Source of the DNA: Imhoffiella purpurea
Lineage (GTDB): Bacteria > Pseudomonadota > Gammaproteobacteria > Chromatiales > Chromatiaceae
NCBI RefSeq assembly: GCF_000585215.1
Contig: NZ_AONC01000072.1
Coordinates: 1 to 33,126, forward strand
DNA length: 33,126 nt
Direction of reading: 5' to 3'
Each line of letters opens with the position of its first letter. The stretch's first letter is position 1. Below are positions 23,567-32,034 of the stretch, in pieces. A program made the translations under genes and the position numbers. The notes beneath the pieces are model-generated. The model was not told the DNA's origin. It was given only the letters and a program-made list of their open reading frames with translations, and ran no database searches.

Positions 23567-25048
23567 ATGGAGCTTGACCGCATCCAGGTCGCCTTGCGTC
23601 CGCGCACCTCCTGGGAGGGGCTCGACCTGGGTTTCGCGCTCGCCCGTCACTGGTTCTGGCCGCTGTGGGGGCTCTGGTGGGCCAGCGCCCTACCGCTCGC
23701 CTTGCTCCTTCTGCCGCTGACCGGGCTTCGTCCTGATATCTGGCTGCTGCTGCTCTGGTGGATGAAGCCGCTCTACGAGGCCCCTCTGCTTGCCTGGTCC
23801 AGCCGCGCGCTCTTCGGACGCGTTCCGGTTCGGGGCGAGGTTCCGGGCCTGCTGCGCGCGGGGTGGCGGCGCTGGATGATCCCGCTGCTGCTGTGGCGCC
23901 GGCTGGGTCCGAGACGGGCATTCCTGATGCCGGTCGCGCTCCTCGAGGGGCTCTCCGGACGCGAGGCGCGTCAACGCAAACGCTTGCTCAACGCGGGGGA
24001 TGCGGCCCCGACCTGGCTGACGCTCGTCGCCTATCATTTCGAGCTGGTCCTCTGGGGCAGCGTGCTGTTCGGGGTCTTTCTCGCGGTGCCTTCCGAGCTG
24101 CCCCGCCTCGATCTCGCCGAGGCGGTGACGGATCGCGAGTCCTGGGCCTATTGGATCAGCGTCCTGGCCTATCTCCTGGCCTTTTCGTGCATCGCGCCCT
24201 TCTATGTCTGCGCCGGCTTCGCGCTCTATCTGAACCGGCGCACCGAGCTCGAGGCCTGGGATCTGGAGCTGGCCTTCCGCAAGGGCTCCGCGTCTCGGCC
24301 GAGTCGGGCGTCATTGGTCCGTTCGGCCGGGGTGGGGCTGATTGCACTGGCGCTGCTCTCCGCCTTGCCCGCGGGCCCGGCGGAGTCCGCCGTGCTTGAG
24401 GATCCGGATGCCGCGCAGCGGCTCATCCAGGAGGTCCTGGAGTCGCCCGATTTCGGCGAGGAGCGCGAGATCTGGACCTGGGGCCCGATCGAGAAGCCGG
24501 ATCCCGAGCCGGAGCCGCCCTGGATCTCGTCCGAGCGGCTCGAGGCGATCGCGGTCCTGATGGGGCACGTCCTCAGGGCGGCCCTCATGACCCTGGCGCT
24601 CATGGCGCTGATCCTGCTCGCGGCCCGGATTCTGCGCGACCGCCGCGGCGGATGGCTGAGACGCCTTTCACCTCCCTCGGCCGGTCCGTCGCCCGTCCGG
24701 GCCGCGCTTCCGCCCGATCTGGACCTCGGCCGGGTTCCCGAGCGGGTCCGGGCCCATCTGGCCGAGGATGATCCGCGCGCGGCCCTGGCGCTCCTCTACC
24801 GGGCGAGTCTCCGCCATCTCGCCGGTCTGGGGCTGAGCATTCCCGAGGGTGCGACCGAGCGCGAATGTCTCGCGCTGGCCACCCGCTCCCTTTCGGTCCA
24901 GTCGCTCGGCCCGGTGCCCCGTCTGGTACGCGAGTGGCAGGCGCTCGCCTACGCTCATGCCGGACCGACTCCGGGATCGGTCGAGCGGCTCCTGGACGAC
25001 TGGTGCCGCTGGATCCAGTCCGGCCCCGCTGTCGGGGAGACGCGATGA
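23567..25048 (+). CDS. DUF4129-domain membrane protein
   Basis: The 493-residue protein has several membrane segments (about 31-52, 55-75, 152-175, 192-222, 248-268 and 330-352). A cytoplasmic C-terminal DUF4129 domain (about 385-490) contains DDPRAALALLYRASLRHLAG and GATERECLALA. DUF4129 often resembles the ends of transglutaminase-like proteins and recurs in MoxR clusters. A poorly conserved, proline-rich loop around EKPDPEPEPPW separates the last two membrane segments. Its stop overlaps the next start by four bases (ATGA). The start ATG 23567 is the earliest matching the family-like MELDRIQVALRPRTSWEGLDLG. Confidence 0.82.
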   Translation: MELDRIQVALRPRTSWEGLDLGFALARHWFWPLWGLWWASALPLALLLLPLTGLRPDIWLLLLWWMKPLYEAPLLAWSSRALFGRVPVRGEVPGLLRAGWRRWMIPLLLWRRLGPRRAFLMPVALLEGLSGREARQRKRLLNAGDAAPTWLTLVAYHFELVLWGSVLFGVFLAVPSELPRLDLAEAVTDRESWAYWISVLAYLLAFSCIAPFYVCAGFALYLNRRTELEAWDLELAFRKGSASRPSRASLVRSAGVGLIALALLSALPAGPAESAVLEDPDAAQRLIQEVLESPDFGEEREIWTWGPIEKPDPEPEPPWISSERLEAIAVLMGHVLRAALMTLALMALILLAARILRDRRGGWLRRLSPPSAGPSPVRAALPPDLDLGRVPERVRAHLAEDDPRAALALLYRASLRHLAGLGLSIPEGATERECLALATRSLSVQSLGPVPRLVREWQALAYAHAGPTPGSVERLLDDWCRWIQSGPAVGETR

Positions 25049-26271
25049 GCATGGAGCGGCGACTCACCAGCCTGACGCTCTATGGGGTGCCGCTTCTGCT
25101 GCTCGCCGGATCGTTCGTCTGGTTCCTCGACAATTTCGAGCGTCGCCCCATCAGAGTCCAAGAGGGACAGTCGACCGAGGCGCGCCGCAACCCATGGCTG
25201 GCGTTCGAGCGCTTTCTCCGGGACGGCGGTATCCCGGTCGAGAGCGTTTCGGGCCGCGCGCTTCTCACGGATCTGCCGCCCATCACGGATACGCTGGTGG
25301 TCAGACTCCGGGGGCCGCTGGGTCGTGACCGCCGCGCCGCCTTGCGGCGTTGGACGGAGGACGGCGGTCGTTTGGTGGTCGAGGCCATGTCCGTCCAGGA
25401 GGACGCCGAACGACCGCAGGAGGATCTCCTGGCCGATTTCGGCGTCCGGCTCAGGGTCGATCCGGACGCATCCCCTGTCGGGGACGAGGGGGCGGACGGC
25501 CTGGTGATCGAGATCCGGGAGACCGGTCTGCCGCGTCCTCTCCAGGTCGGCCTGGATCCGCGCTACTTCCTGGAGTCCGAGGAGAGGTTCCCCGGCGACA
25601 TCCGGGTCGGCGACCGGCTGCGTCTGGTCCGGCGCCCGGTCGGGGCCGGACACCTGGTCCTGATCGCCGACGGTGGTTTCCTGCGCAACGAGGACATCGG
25701 ACGGCACGATCACGCACTCTTCGCGGCGCGTCTGGTGCGCCCAGGTCCGGACGGACGGGTCTGGCTGCTCCACGACACCTTCATGCCCGGTCTGGCCGAG
25801 CTGGCCTGGTCGGCGGCGCCCGAGGCGCTGATCTCGGCCGGGATCCTGATCCTGGCCTGGCTCTGGTCGCTCGGGGCCCGTCTCGGCCCCCTGGAGACCG
25901 ACTCGCGCGAGCGTCGGCGCGATCTGCTCGAACATCTGGATGCCAGCGGAGACTTTCTCTGGCGCCACGGCCGTGCCTCCAGTCTGGTGGAGACGAGCCG
26001 TCAGCGTATCCTGGCCGCCTGGCTGCGGCGCTATCCGCATCTCGATCGTTCGGACCCGCTGGCCCGGACCCAGGATATCGCGCGGGCGAGCGGCTGGCCG
26101 GCCGAACGGGTGAGCCGGGCGCTCTTCGTCCGCGCCGAGGACGACCGGGCCTTCGTCGAGCAGTGCAGGCTGCTCCAGTCGCTCTGGCGCCGAACTGGAG
26201 CTGGCCGAGGTCGGCCGGCCGGGGACGCCGGATCCCTCTCGAACCATCAGCAATCTCGGAGGAATGGATGA
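25045..26271 (+). CDS. DUF4350-domain membrane protein
   Basis: The 408-residue protein has a membrane helix near the N-terminus (about 12-30) and another near 255-278 (ALISAGILILAWLWSLGAR). Between them lies a soluble DUF4350 domain that opens with NPWLAFERFLRDGGIPVESVSG and resembles a ThuA/glutamine-amidotransferase-like fold. A cytoplasmic helical tail (RERRRDLLEHLDASGDFLWRHG) follows. Function is unknown. It is translationally coupled to its neighbours: ATGA overlap with the DUF4129 gene at the start, and with MoxR at the end (26268-26271). The last 20 or so residues are low complexity. Confidence 0.85.
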   Translation: MSMERRLTSLTLYGVPLLLLAGSFVWFLDNFERRPIRVQEGQSTEARRNPWLAFERFLRDGGIPVESVSGRALLTDLPPITDTLVVRLRGPLGRDRRAALRRWTEDGGRLVVEAMSVQEDAERPQEDLLADFGVRLRVDPDASPVGDEGADGLVIEIRETGLPRPLQVGLDPRYFLESEERFPGDIRVGDRLRLVRRPVGAGHLVLIADGGFLRNEDIGRHDHALFAARLVRPGPDGRVWLLHDTFMPGLAELAWSAAPEALISAGILILAWLWSLGARLGPLETDSRERRRDLLEHLDASGDFLWRHGRASSLVETSRQRILAAWLRRYPHLDRSDPLARTQDIARASGWPAERVSRALFVRAEDDRAFVEQCRLLQSLWRRTGAGRGRPAGDAGSLSNHQQSRRNG

Positions 26272-27248
26272 ATCAGACCGCGACACCGCAGGAGGTGGAT
26301 CGTGCGTCCGCTCGGCTCGCCGGACTGGAAACGGCCGTGTCCCAGGCCCTGATCGGTCAGCGCCGGGTGGTGCGGGAGACGGTGGTCGCCCTGGCCGCCG
26401 CAGGGCACGTCTTGCTCGAGGGTCTGCCCGGACTCGGCAAGACGCTCCTGGTGCGCGCCCTGGCGGCTGCCGTCGGGGGGCGCTTCTCGCGCATCCAGTT
26501 CACCCCGGACCTGATGCCGAGCGACGTCACCGGTCACGCCATGTTCGATCTCAAGAGCGAGGACTTCCGGATTCGACGCGGGCCCGTCTTCTGCAACCTG
26601 CTGCTGGGCGACGAGATCAACCGCGCCCCGGCCAAGACTCAGTCGGCCATGCTCGAGGCCATGCAGGAACAGCAGGTCACCATCGAGGGCAAGGCCCTGC
26701 CCTTGCCTTCGCCCTTCCTGGTCATGGCCACCCAGAATCCGATCGAGCAGGAGGGGACCTATCCATTGCCTCAGGCCCAGCTCGACCGCTTCCTGCTCAA
26801 GGTCTTCATCGACTATCCCGAGGCCGACGAGGAATTGGAACTGGTCCGCGCCGCGACCAGCGGCAAGGTCGGGGACCGGCTGGACACTTCTCGGGTCGAG
26901 CAGGTGTGCGACCTCGAGGCTCTGCTCGATCTGCAGCGGATCGCGGCCAGTCTCGAGATGGACGCGCGCGTCCTCGAATACGGGGTGCGTCTGGTGCGCG
27001 CCGCGCGCGACTGGCAGGGGGTCGAGACCGGGCCGGGGCCGCGCGCCAGCGTCGCCCTGGTGCGCGCGGCCCGTGGCCATGCGCTGGCGTCCGGAAACGG
27101 CTTCGTCACCCCGGACGACGTGAAGGCGATGGCGCCCTCCGTGCTGCGTCATCGTCTCAAGCTGACGCCCGACCTGGAGATCGAGGGCTACCGCCCCGAC
27201 GACGTGCTCGCCGACCTGCTCGCCGGGGTTCCGGCGCCCCGGGTCTGA
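26268..27248 (+). CDS. MoxR-family AAA+ ATPase
   Basis: The 326-residue AAA+ protein is a MoxR-type ATPase with chaperone-like functions. Walker A is GLPGLGKT (52-59). Walker B is LLLGDEINRAPAKTQSAMLEAM (Asp115-Glu116). Sensor I lies in VMATQNPIEQEGTYPLPQAQLDRFL, and the C-terminal lid includes GPGPRASVALVRAARGHAL. The start at 26268 overlaps the DUF4350 stop and has GGAGG about six bases upstream. MoxR usually works with a DUF58/VWA protein encoded next to it. Here the reading frame ends nine bases from a convergent toxin-antitoxin pair, so the usual DUF58 partner is not adjacent. Confidence 0.93.
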   Translation: MNQTATPQEVDRASARLAGLETAVSQALIGQRRVVRETVVALAAAGHVLLEGLPGLGKTLLVRALAAAVGGRFSRIQFTPDLMPSDVTGHAMFDLKSEDFRIRRGPVFCNLLLGDEINRAPAKTQSAMLEAMQEQQVTIEGKALPLPSPFLVMATQNPIEQEGTYPLPQAQLDRFLLKVFIDYPEADEELELVRAATSGKVGDRLDTSRVEQVCDLEALLDLQRIAASLEMDARVLEYGVRLVRAARDWQGVETGPGPRASVALVRAARGHALASGNGFVTPDDVKAMAPSVLRHRLKLTPDLEIEGYRPDDVLADLLAGVPAPRV

Positions 27249-27257
27249 AGTTTCTTA

Positions 27258-27599
27258 CTAGGCCGCCTTCGCGACAAGTTCCAGTCGCACCTCGTCGTAG
27301 GGTAGGTGCAGCTTGCCGTCCTCCATCTTGTCGATGAGTCCGCAGCCGGCCAGCATCTGGGCATCCGTATGCACGCCCTTCACGTCCCGTCCGACGCGGC
27401 GTGCCAGCTCGCGGACCCCGAGCGGTCCGGTGCCGGTGAGCGCCTTGACGATGGCCCAGCGGTTGGGGCTCAGCGTGGAGAGGAGATCGTCTTCCGTTAG
27501 GAAGGTATAGGTGCATCCCTGGGGCACGCCGCGAAAGGCCGCCCGCATGCTGGCCTTAACGGACTCCAGGTCGGAAACGCCAATCGTTAGAGTCGTCAT
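27258..27599 (-). CDS. TumA/HVO_A0114-like winged-helix antitoxin
   Basis: The 113-residue protein has a winged-helix region resembling the HVO_A0114 family (LSPNRWAIVKALTGTGPLGVRELARRVGRDVKGVHTDAQMLAGCGLIDKMEDGKLHLPYDEVRLEL). In type II systems with a TumE-type toxin this protein acts as antitoxin and DNA-binding repressor. A GTG at 27608 overlaps the toxin stop, but ATG 27599 (MTTLTIGVSDLESVK) with AGGAG about 11 bases upstream is preferred. It follows the toxin gene, the reverse of many type II pairs, and ends nine bases from the MoxR stop. Confidence 0.75.
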   Translation of the reverse strand: MTTLTIGVSDLESVKASMRAAFRGVPQGCTYTFLTEDDLLSTLSPNRWAIVKALTGTGPLGVRELARRVGRDVKGVHTDAQMLAGCGLIDKMEDGKLHLPYDEVRLELVAKAA

Positions 27600-27604
27600 C
27601 TGTG

Positions 27605-27880
27605 TCACTCCTGCTGGATATCGGCCCAGAAGTCATCAATGAGCTGATCGAGCGATATGAAAGTGTAGGGCACCTCGCGCGCACCGATGTGCTTATGATC
27701 GCCTTTGCCGGCTTCGTTGTCGTAGCGTAGGACGCATCGCCCGTTGTCGACGAAAGCCAGCCGATACTTGAACGGATGCGCGCTGCCCGTCAGTGGGGCG
27801 GGAAGCCGCCAGATCGCGATGTCCAGGAAGCGGTTGTCGCTCAGCTTGATCCGCTCGGTCTTGATCCGCTCGGCCTTCAT
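27605..27880 (-). CDS. TumE-type toxin (DUF6516 family)
   Basis: The 91-residue protein contains KYRLAFVDNGRCVLRYDNEAGKGDHKHIGAREVPY. The RYDNExGKGDHxH block is the recognisable core of DUF6516/TumE-family toxins, proposed to act as RNases. The start is ATG 27880; a tandem 15-nt repeat encodes AERIK-TERIK at residues 3-12. The ATG lies only about seven bases downstream of a -10-like element, so the mRNA may be nearly leaderless. The toxin gene precedes the antitoxin and the two are separated by a few bases. Whether it is active is unknown; the core residues look intact. Confidence 0.75.
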   Translation of the reverse strand: MKAERIKTERIKLSDNRFLDIAIWRLPAPLTGSAHPFKYRLAFVDNGRCVLRYDNEAGKGDHKHIGAREVPYTFISLDQLIDDFWADIQQE

Positions 27881-27915
27881 GTTGTCATGTTGACAACACC
27901 TCGGAATGTTGTCAA
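27881..27915 (-). promoter_or_regulatory. toxin-antitoxin promoter with three GTTGTC-type half-sites
   Basis: Read on the plus strand, half-sites are GTTGTC (27881-27886), TTGACAAC (27890-27897) and GTTGTCAA (27908-27915). The first pair forms GTTGTCATGTTGACAAC, and the second and third form an inverted repeat ten bases apart. The minus-strand reading of the outer site includes TTGACA (27915-27910), a perfect -35, placing a weak -10 beside the toxin ATG. This layout fits an autoregulated operator bound by the antitoxin. Confidence 0.6.
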
Positions 27916-27983
27916 TTCCCTGCTGCTTCTGGGCGTCACCGGCAGCACCAGGCGTGCAGCCGGAACCGAGGTCGGACAGGCTC

Positions 27984-28922
27984 CTAGAGATCGGCGAAGA
28001 GCCAGAGCCCCAGGTTCAGTGTGACGAAGGAGGCCAGGGTCGTCACCAGCAGGGCCGAGGCGCAGCGCTCGCCCTGTCCGTAGCGCTGGGCCAGCAGCGG
28101 GAAGATGGTCACCATGGGCAGTCCGGCCAGGATCAGAGCCGCCTCGGTGAGGGTCGGGTCGAAGGCCGGGACCAGGGTCAGCATCAGCAGGACCGCCGCC
28201 GGATGGATCAGCAGCTTGCCGGCCGCGATCGCCAGGGCGCCGTCCAGTCCGCGATGCAGGTGCTGTCCGGCCAGATTGCCGCCGATGGCGAAGAGCGCGA
28301 CCGCCGCGGCGGATCCGGCCAGCAGATCGACGGTGCGCGCCAATGCGCCCGGCAGGTGCCAGCCGAATCCCGAGAAGAGTAGCCCCAGACCGATCGCCAG
28401 CAAGAGCGGGTTCTGCGCCACCATGCGCAGCACCCGGCCGAGCGTGTGTGCGAGTCCCTGATCCTCCCGGCTGTGGTGGACCTCGATCAGGACCAGGGTC
28501 AGCGGCAGGATCACCAGCACTTCGGTCAGGATGGCCATGGCGACCGCGTTCAGGGCGCTATCCCCAAGGAGCTGGGCGATGAGCGCATAGCCGAGATAGC
28601 CGCTGTTGGACATGGAGATGCCGAGCCCGAAGAAGGCGTTGTCGAACAGCGGCGTGCGCCGTACCGCCGCGGCCACACCGAGCCCGATGGCGAAGGCGAT
28701 CAGGGATCCGCAGACGTAGGCGACCAGGAAGGGGCCGACGATGATGTCCTCGAGCGGACGCCGGGAGAGCGCCTCGAACATGAGCGCGGGCAGGGCAAAG
28801 GACAGCACGTAACGGCCCATGGCGACCGTCGCGTCCTGTTGGATCCAGCCCGCGCGTACCGAGACCGCGCCGAGCGCGATCAGCAGGAAGAGCGGGGAGG
28901 TGATGGCGAGGAGGGACTGCAC
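27984..28922 (-). CDS. AEC-family (auxin efflux carrier-like) permease
   Basis: The 312-residue integral membrane protein has about ten hydrophobic segments in two halves. It carries the AEC-type motifs FALPALMFEALSRRP, SNSGYLGYALIAQLLG and AGLPMVTIFPLLAQRYG with helix breaks typical of the bile-acid/AEC transporter superfamily. Substrates of bacterial members include organic acids such as malate, but the substrate here cannot be read from sequence. ATG 28922 gives a normal N-terminus (MQSLLAITSPLFLLIALG). It is divergent from dctPQM with 224 bases between, which makes a role in organic-acid transport plausible. Confidence 0.9.
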   Translation of the reverse strand: MQSLLAITSPLFLLIALGAVSVRAGWIQQDATVAMGRYVLSFALPALMFEALSRRPLEDIIVGPFLVAYVCGSLIAFAIGLGVAAAVRRTPLFDNAFFGLGISMSNSGYLGYALIAQLLGDSALNAVAMAILTEVLVILPLTLVLIEVHHSREDQGLAHTLGRVLRMVAQNPLLLAIGLGLLFSGFGWHLPGALARTVDLLAGSAAAVALFAIGGNLAGQHLHRGLDGALAIAAGKLLIHPAAVLLMLTLVPAFDPTLTEAALILAGLPMVTIFPLLAQRYGQGERCASALLVTTLASFVTLNLGLWLFADL

Positions 28923-28956
28923 GGTGGACGTCCTGTTCTGAGGCTTGGATTGTCGG

Positions 28957-29023
28957 GATCCGAGATGGGGGCCGTGGGTTCGGATCGGGACCGCGGACGG
29001 CCGTTTCCGGTCCGCGATTTTTT
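28957..29023 (+). terminator. two hairpins ending in a T-run, possible leader attenuator
   Basis: GATCCGA (28957-28963) pairs with TCGGATC (28980-28986). Then CGCGGAC (28992-28998) pairs with GTCCGCG (29010-29016), followed by A and six T residues (29018-29023). The second is a good plus-strand terminator, yet no plus-strand gene lies upstream: the neighbour is the AEC gene on the minus strand. It may stop antisense transcription or attenuate a long dctP leader. Confidence 0.6.
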
Positions 29024-29073
29024 GCGAAATGGAAATTGGGCTTTCTCGGTGAATGGCGTCATGTTACGTTTTC

Positions 29074-29110
29074 CCGGATAAAGTGTCCGGAAATGCCGTG
29101 CCAGGCACGG
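29074..29110 (+). promoter_or_regulatory. operator-like palindromes upstream of dctP
   Basis: CCGGA (29074-29078) and TCCGG (29086-29090) form a short inverted repeat. CCGTGCCAGGCACGG (29096-29110) is a perfect 15-bp palindrome with a central A, 36 bases before the dctP ATG. Such sites suit a dimeric regulator controlling the TRAP transporter. No sigma-54 consensus was found, although some dct systems use one. Confidence 0.5.
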
Positions 29111-29146
29111 ATGCACCGAACCCAATGAGATGATGAGGATTGCCCG

Positions 29147-30157
29147 ATGCTCCGTGCTTTGCTGACCGGCGTGGCCGCCGGATTGATCGCGCTCGCTGGA
29201 ACGGTCTCGGCCGAAACGCTGCGGCTCTCGAATTGGCTGCCGCCGAGCCATCCGATCGTGAAGGACGTGATGGTGCCCTGGAAGGCGGCCGTCGAGGAGG
29301 CGACCGAGGGCCGCGTCACGGTTCAGATCCTGGACGCCCCGCTCGGGCCTCCGCACGCCCACTACGATCTCGCCGCCAACGGTGTGGCCGACGTCACCTT
29401 CAGCGCCCAGGCCTACACGCCAGGCCGCTTCAAGACCGCCATGCTCGCCGAGCTGCCCTTCCTGGGCGACAGCGCCGAGGCGGTCTCGGTCGCCTACTGG
29501 CAGGTGTTCGAGGAGCGGCTCGCCGCGGCCGGCGAATACGCGGGCGTGAAGGTGTTGGGCGTCTTCACCCACGGTCCGGGCCACGCCTTCGCCAAGGGGC
29601 GCGATCTCTCCTCGCTCGACGGCATCGCCGGGGCCAAGCTGCGCGTCGGCGGCGGCATGGCCAACGACGTGGCCACCGCGCTCGGCGCGGTTCCGGTCCA
29701 GAGCCCCTCGTCCAAGGCCTACGAGCTGATCTCGGGCGGCGTGGTCGACGGCATCCTCTTTCCCTTCGAGTCGGTCACCTTCTTTCGGTTGGACGGCCTG
29801 CTCGATCAGGGCTTCGAGGTCCCGGGCGGTCTCTACAACACCTCCTTCTTCTTCGTGATGAACGAGCGCCGCTGGAACCGTCTGTCCGAGGCCGACCAGG
29901 CCGCCATCGACAGCGTCTCGGGCGAGGCCCTGTCGCGTCTCGCCGGCAAGGCCTGGGACGAGGCCGACGCGGCCGGGCGCAGCGCGCTCGAGGGACAGGT
30001 CGAGCTCCATGTCGCCACCGAAGAGCAGATGGAGGGTCTGCACCAGATGCTGGATCCGGTCATCGATGCCAAGCTCGATGAGATCGCCACCAGCGGAATC
30101 GATGCCAAGGCCGCGCTCGAGGACATGAAGGCCCGGATCGCCGCCGAGTCCGAATGA
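29147..30157 (+). CDS. TRAP transporter substrate-binding protein (DctP family)
   Basis: The 336-residue periplasmic protein has a signal peptide (about 1-22, cleavage after VSA). A mature DctP-type fold follows: LSNWLPPSHPIVKDVMVPW, ALLAELPFLG-like sequence and GAKLRVGGGMANDVATALGAVPV with the region where the conserved arginine contacts the substrate carboxylate. GLYNTSFFFVMNERRWNRLSEADQAAI completes the C-terminal lobe. It captures an organic acid for import; the exact acid is unknown. ATG 29147 has GAGGAT about six bases upstream. Its stop overlaps the small membrane subunit gene by four bases. Confidence 0.94.
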   Translation: MLRALLTGVAAGLIALAGTVSAETLRLSNWLPPSHPIVKDVMVPWKAAVEEATEGRVTVQILDAPLGPPHAHYDLAANGVADVTFSAQAYTPGRFKTAMLAELPFLGDSAEAVSVAYWQVFEERLAAAGEYAGVKVLGVFTHGPGHAFAKGRDLSSLDGIAGAKLRVGGGMANDVATALGAVPVQSPSSKAYELISGGVVDGILFPFESVTFFRLDGLLDQGFEVPGGLYNTSFFFVMNERRWNRLSEADQAAIDSVSGEALSRLAGKAWDEADAAGRSALEGQVELHVATEEQMEGLHQMLDPVIDAKLDEIATSGIDAKAALEDMKARIAAESE

Positions 30158-30675
30158 GCCCGCGGTCGCTGTCGGTCCGCTCGCTCGCGGATCTGGGCAC
30201 GGCGCTGCTCGGCGGCGCCTGCGCCCTGACCATGCTGGCGATGATCGTCCTGACGGTGGTGGACGTCGTCGGGCGCTATCTCTTCGCCGCGCCCCTGCCC
30301 GGGGCCGGCGAGCTGATCGAGCTGATGCTCGTCGGCGTCATCTTCCTGGGACTGCCGCTGGTCTCGTTGAGCGACGGCCATGTCACGGTCGATCTGCTCA
30401 CCGAGCGGATGCCGGACTGGACGCGCGCGCCGCTCCTCGCACTGGCGCAGCTCGTCAACGCCCTGGTGCTGGGCGTGATCGGCTGGCGGCTGCTGGTCAT
30501 GGGCGGGACGCTCGCCGGCTACGGTCAGACCAGTCTCTATCTGCGCCTGCCAATCGCCCCATTCGCCGATGCGGCGGCCGTGCTCTGCTGGCTGGCGTCC
30601 GCCGTCCTGGTCGTCATGGTCGTTCTCCGCATCCCCGGACATCGCCATAACGAGGACGCATCCTTCACCGACTGA
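30154..30675 (+). CDS. TRAP transporter small permease subunit (DctQ family)
   Basis: The 173-residue protein has four membrane segments (about 18-40, 50-70, 90-115 and 135-158). It carries the family pattern VVDVVGRYLFAAPLPGAGELIELMLVGVIFLGLPLVSLSDGHVTVDLL. DctQ-type subunits pair with the large permease to form the membrane part of a TRAP transporter. It starts inside the last codons of dctP (ATGA overlap). The large-subunit gene begins 36 bases after its stop. Confidence 0.93.
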   Translation: MSPRSLSVRSLADLGTALLGGACALTMLAMIVLTVVDVVGRYLFAAPLPGAGELIELMLVGVIFLGLPLVSLSDGHVTVDLLTERMPDWTRAPLLALAQLVNALVLGVIGWRLLVMGGTLAGYGQTSLYLRLPIAPFADAAAVLCWLASAVLVVMVVLRIPGHRHNEDASFTD

Positions 30676-30711
30676 AGGGATCCGCTTCGCCGACTTCCCC
30701 CCGAGACCCTG

Positions 30712-32001
30712 ATGGACTGGCCCTACGGTATTCTTCTGCTCCTCATCCTGATGCTGACCGGCGTCCCGCTGGCCGCCTCCATGCTCCTGGTCGGCACCAT
30801 CGGCACGGCGACCCTGATCGGCGTCGAGCCGTCCCTGTCGCTGCTCGGTCAGACCGTCTTCGACAACAGCCGTAACTATTCGCTGTCGGTGCTGCCGCTG
30901 TTCCTGGTGATGGGGAATTTCGTGGTCCAGTCCGGGATCGCCCACGAACTCTACGACGCGGCCTATGCCTGGCTGCGTCACCGCCGCGGCGGGCTGGCCA
31001 TGGCCACGGTCGTCGCCTGCGGCGGCTTCTCTTCGGTGTGCGGCTCCTCGCTGGCGACCGCGGCCACCATGTCGCGCATCGCCCTGCCCTCGATGCGCCG
31101 TTTCGGCTATCCGGACGGTCTGGCGACGGCTTCGGTGGCCGCCGGCGGGACGCTCGGCATCCTGATTCCGCCCTCGGTCATTCTGGTCTTCTACGGCATC
31201 ATGACCCAGCAGGACATCGGCAAGCTGTTCCTGGCCGGCATCCTGCCCGGACTGCTCGGCGTGCTCGGCTATATGGTCGCGGTGCGCTTCAGCGTCTCGG
31301 TCGGCAAGGGACGCGAGATCCCGGTGGAGCCCAAGCTCCCGCTGCGGGAGCGGCTGGCGGCGCTGCGCGGCGTGGCGGGTGCCATGCTGCTCTTCGCCTT
31401 CGTCATGGGCGGCATCTATTTCGGGGTCTTCACCGCCACCGAGGCGGCCGGCATGGGCGCGGCGGGGGCCATCCTGCTGACGGCCGTCAGGGGCCGGCTC
31501 CAGCTGCGGCGCACCATCGAGACCCTGGCCGAGACCGCCAAGCTGACGGCCATCATGTTCTTCATCCTGTTCGGGGCGCTGACCTTCTCGAACTACGTCA
31601 ACCTCTCCGGCATGGCCTCGGACATCCGCGAGGCGCTGGGTCCGCTCGCCGACACGCCGGTGCTGATGATCCTGGCGATCATGGCGGTCTATCTGCTGCT
31701 CGGCAGCGTGCTCGAGAGCCTGTCGATGGTGCTGCTGACGGTGCCCATCCTCTATCCGGTGGTGGCCGCCTCCGGCTTCGATCTCATCTGGTTCGGCATC
31801 TTCGTGGTGGTTGCCACCGAGATCAGCTACATCACCCCGCCGGTCGGGATGAACGCCTTCGTGCTGCGGTCGGTCACCAAGACGGTTCCGCTCTCGACCA
31901 TCTTCCGCGGGCTCATGCCCTTCGTCGTCATGGACTTCCTGCGCATCGGCGCGCTGATCGCCTTTCCCGGACTCGCACTGCTGCTGCCCCTGGGGACTTG
32001 A
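30712..32001 (+). CDS. TRAP transporter large permease subunit (DctM family)
   Basis: The 429-residue protein has about a dozen hydrophobic segments, including GILLLLILMLTGVPLAASMLLVGTIG at the N-terminus. The conserved family block SVCGSSLATAATMSRIALPSMRRFGY and GGTLGILIPPSVILVFYG form the hairpin and substrate site. It uses the sodium or proton gradient to import the substrate delivered by the DctP protein. It ends 33 bases from the convergent oxidoreductase gene. The start ATG 30712 has only a weak ribosome binding site. Confidence 0.95.
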   Translation: MDWPYGILLLLILMLTGVPLAASMLLVGTIGTATLIGVEPSLSLLGQTVFDNSRNYSLSVLPLFLVMGNFVVQSGIAHELYDAAYAWLRHRRGGLAMATVVACGGFSSVCGSSLATAATMSRIALPSMRRFGYPDGLATASVAAGGTLGILIPPSVILVFYGIMTQQDIGKLFLAGILPGLLGVLGYMVAVRFSVSVGKGREIPVEPKLPLRERLAALRGVAGAMLLFAFVMGGIYFGVFTATEAAGMGAAGAILLTAVRGRLQLRRTIETLAETAKLTAIMFFILFGALTFSNYVNLSGMASDIREALGPLADTPVLMILAIMAVYLLLGSVLESLSMVLLTVPILYPVVAASGFDLIWFGIFVVVATEISYITPPVGMNAFVLRSVTKTVPLSTIFRGLMPFVVMDFLRIGALIAFPGLALLLPLGT

Positions 32002-32034
32002 GAAAGGGTCGTCTTCGCGCGAGGCGGATCGGGC

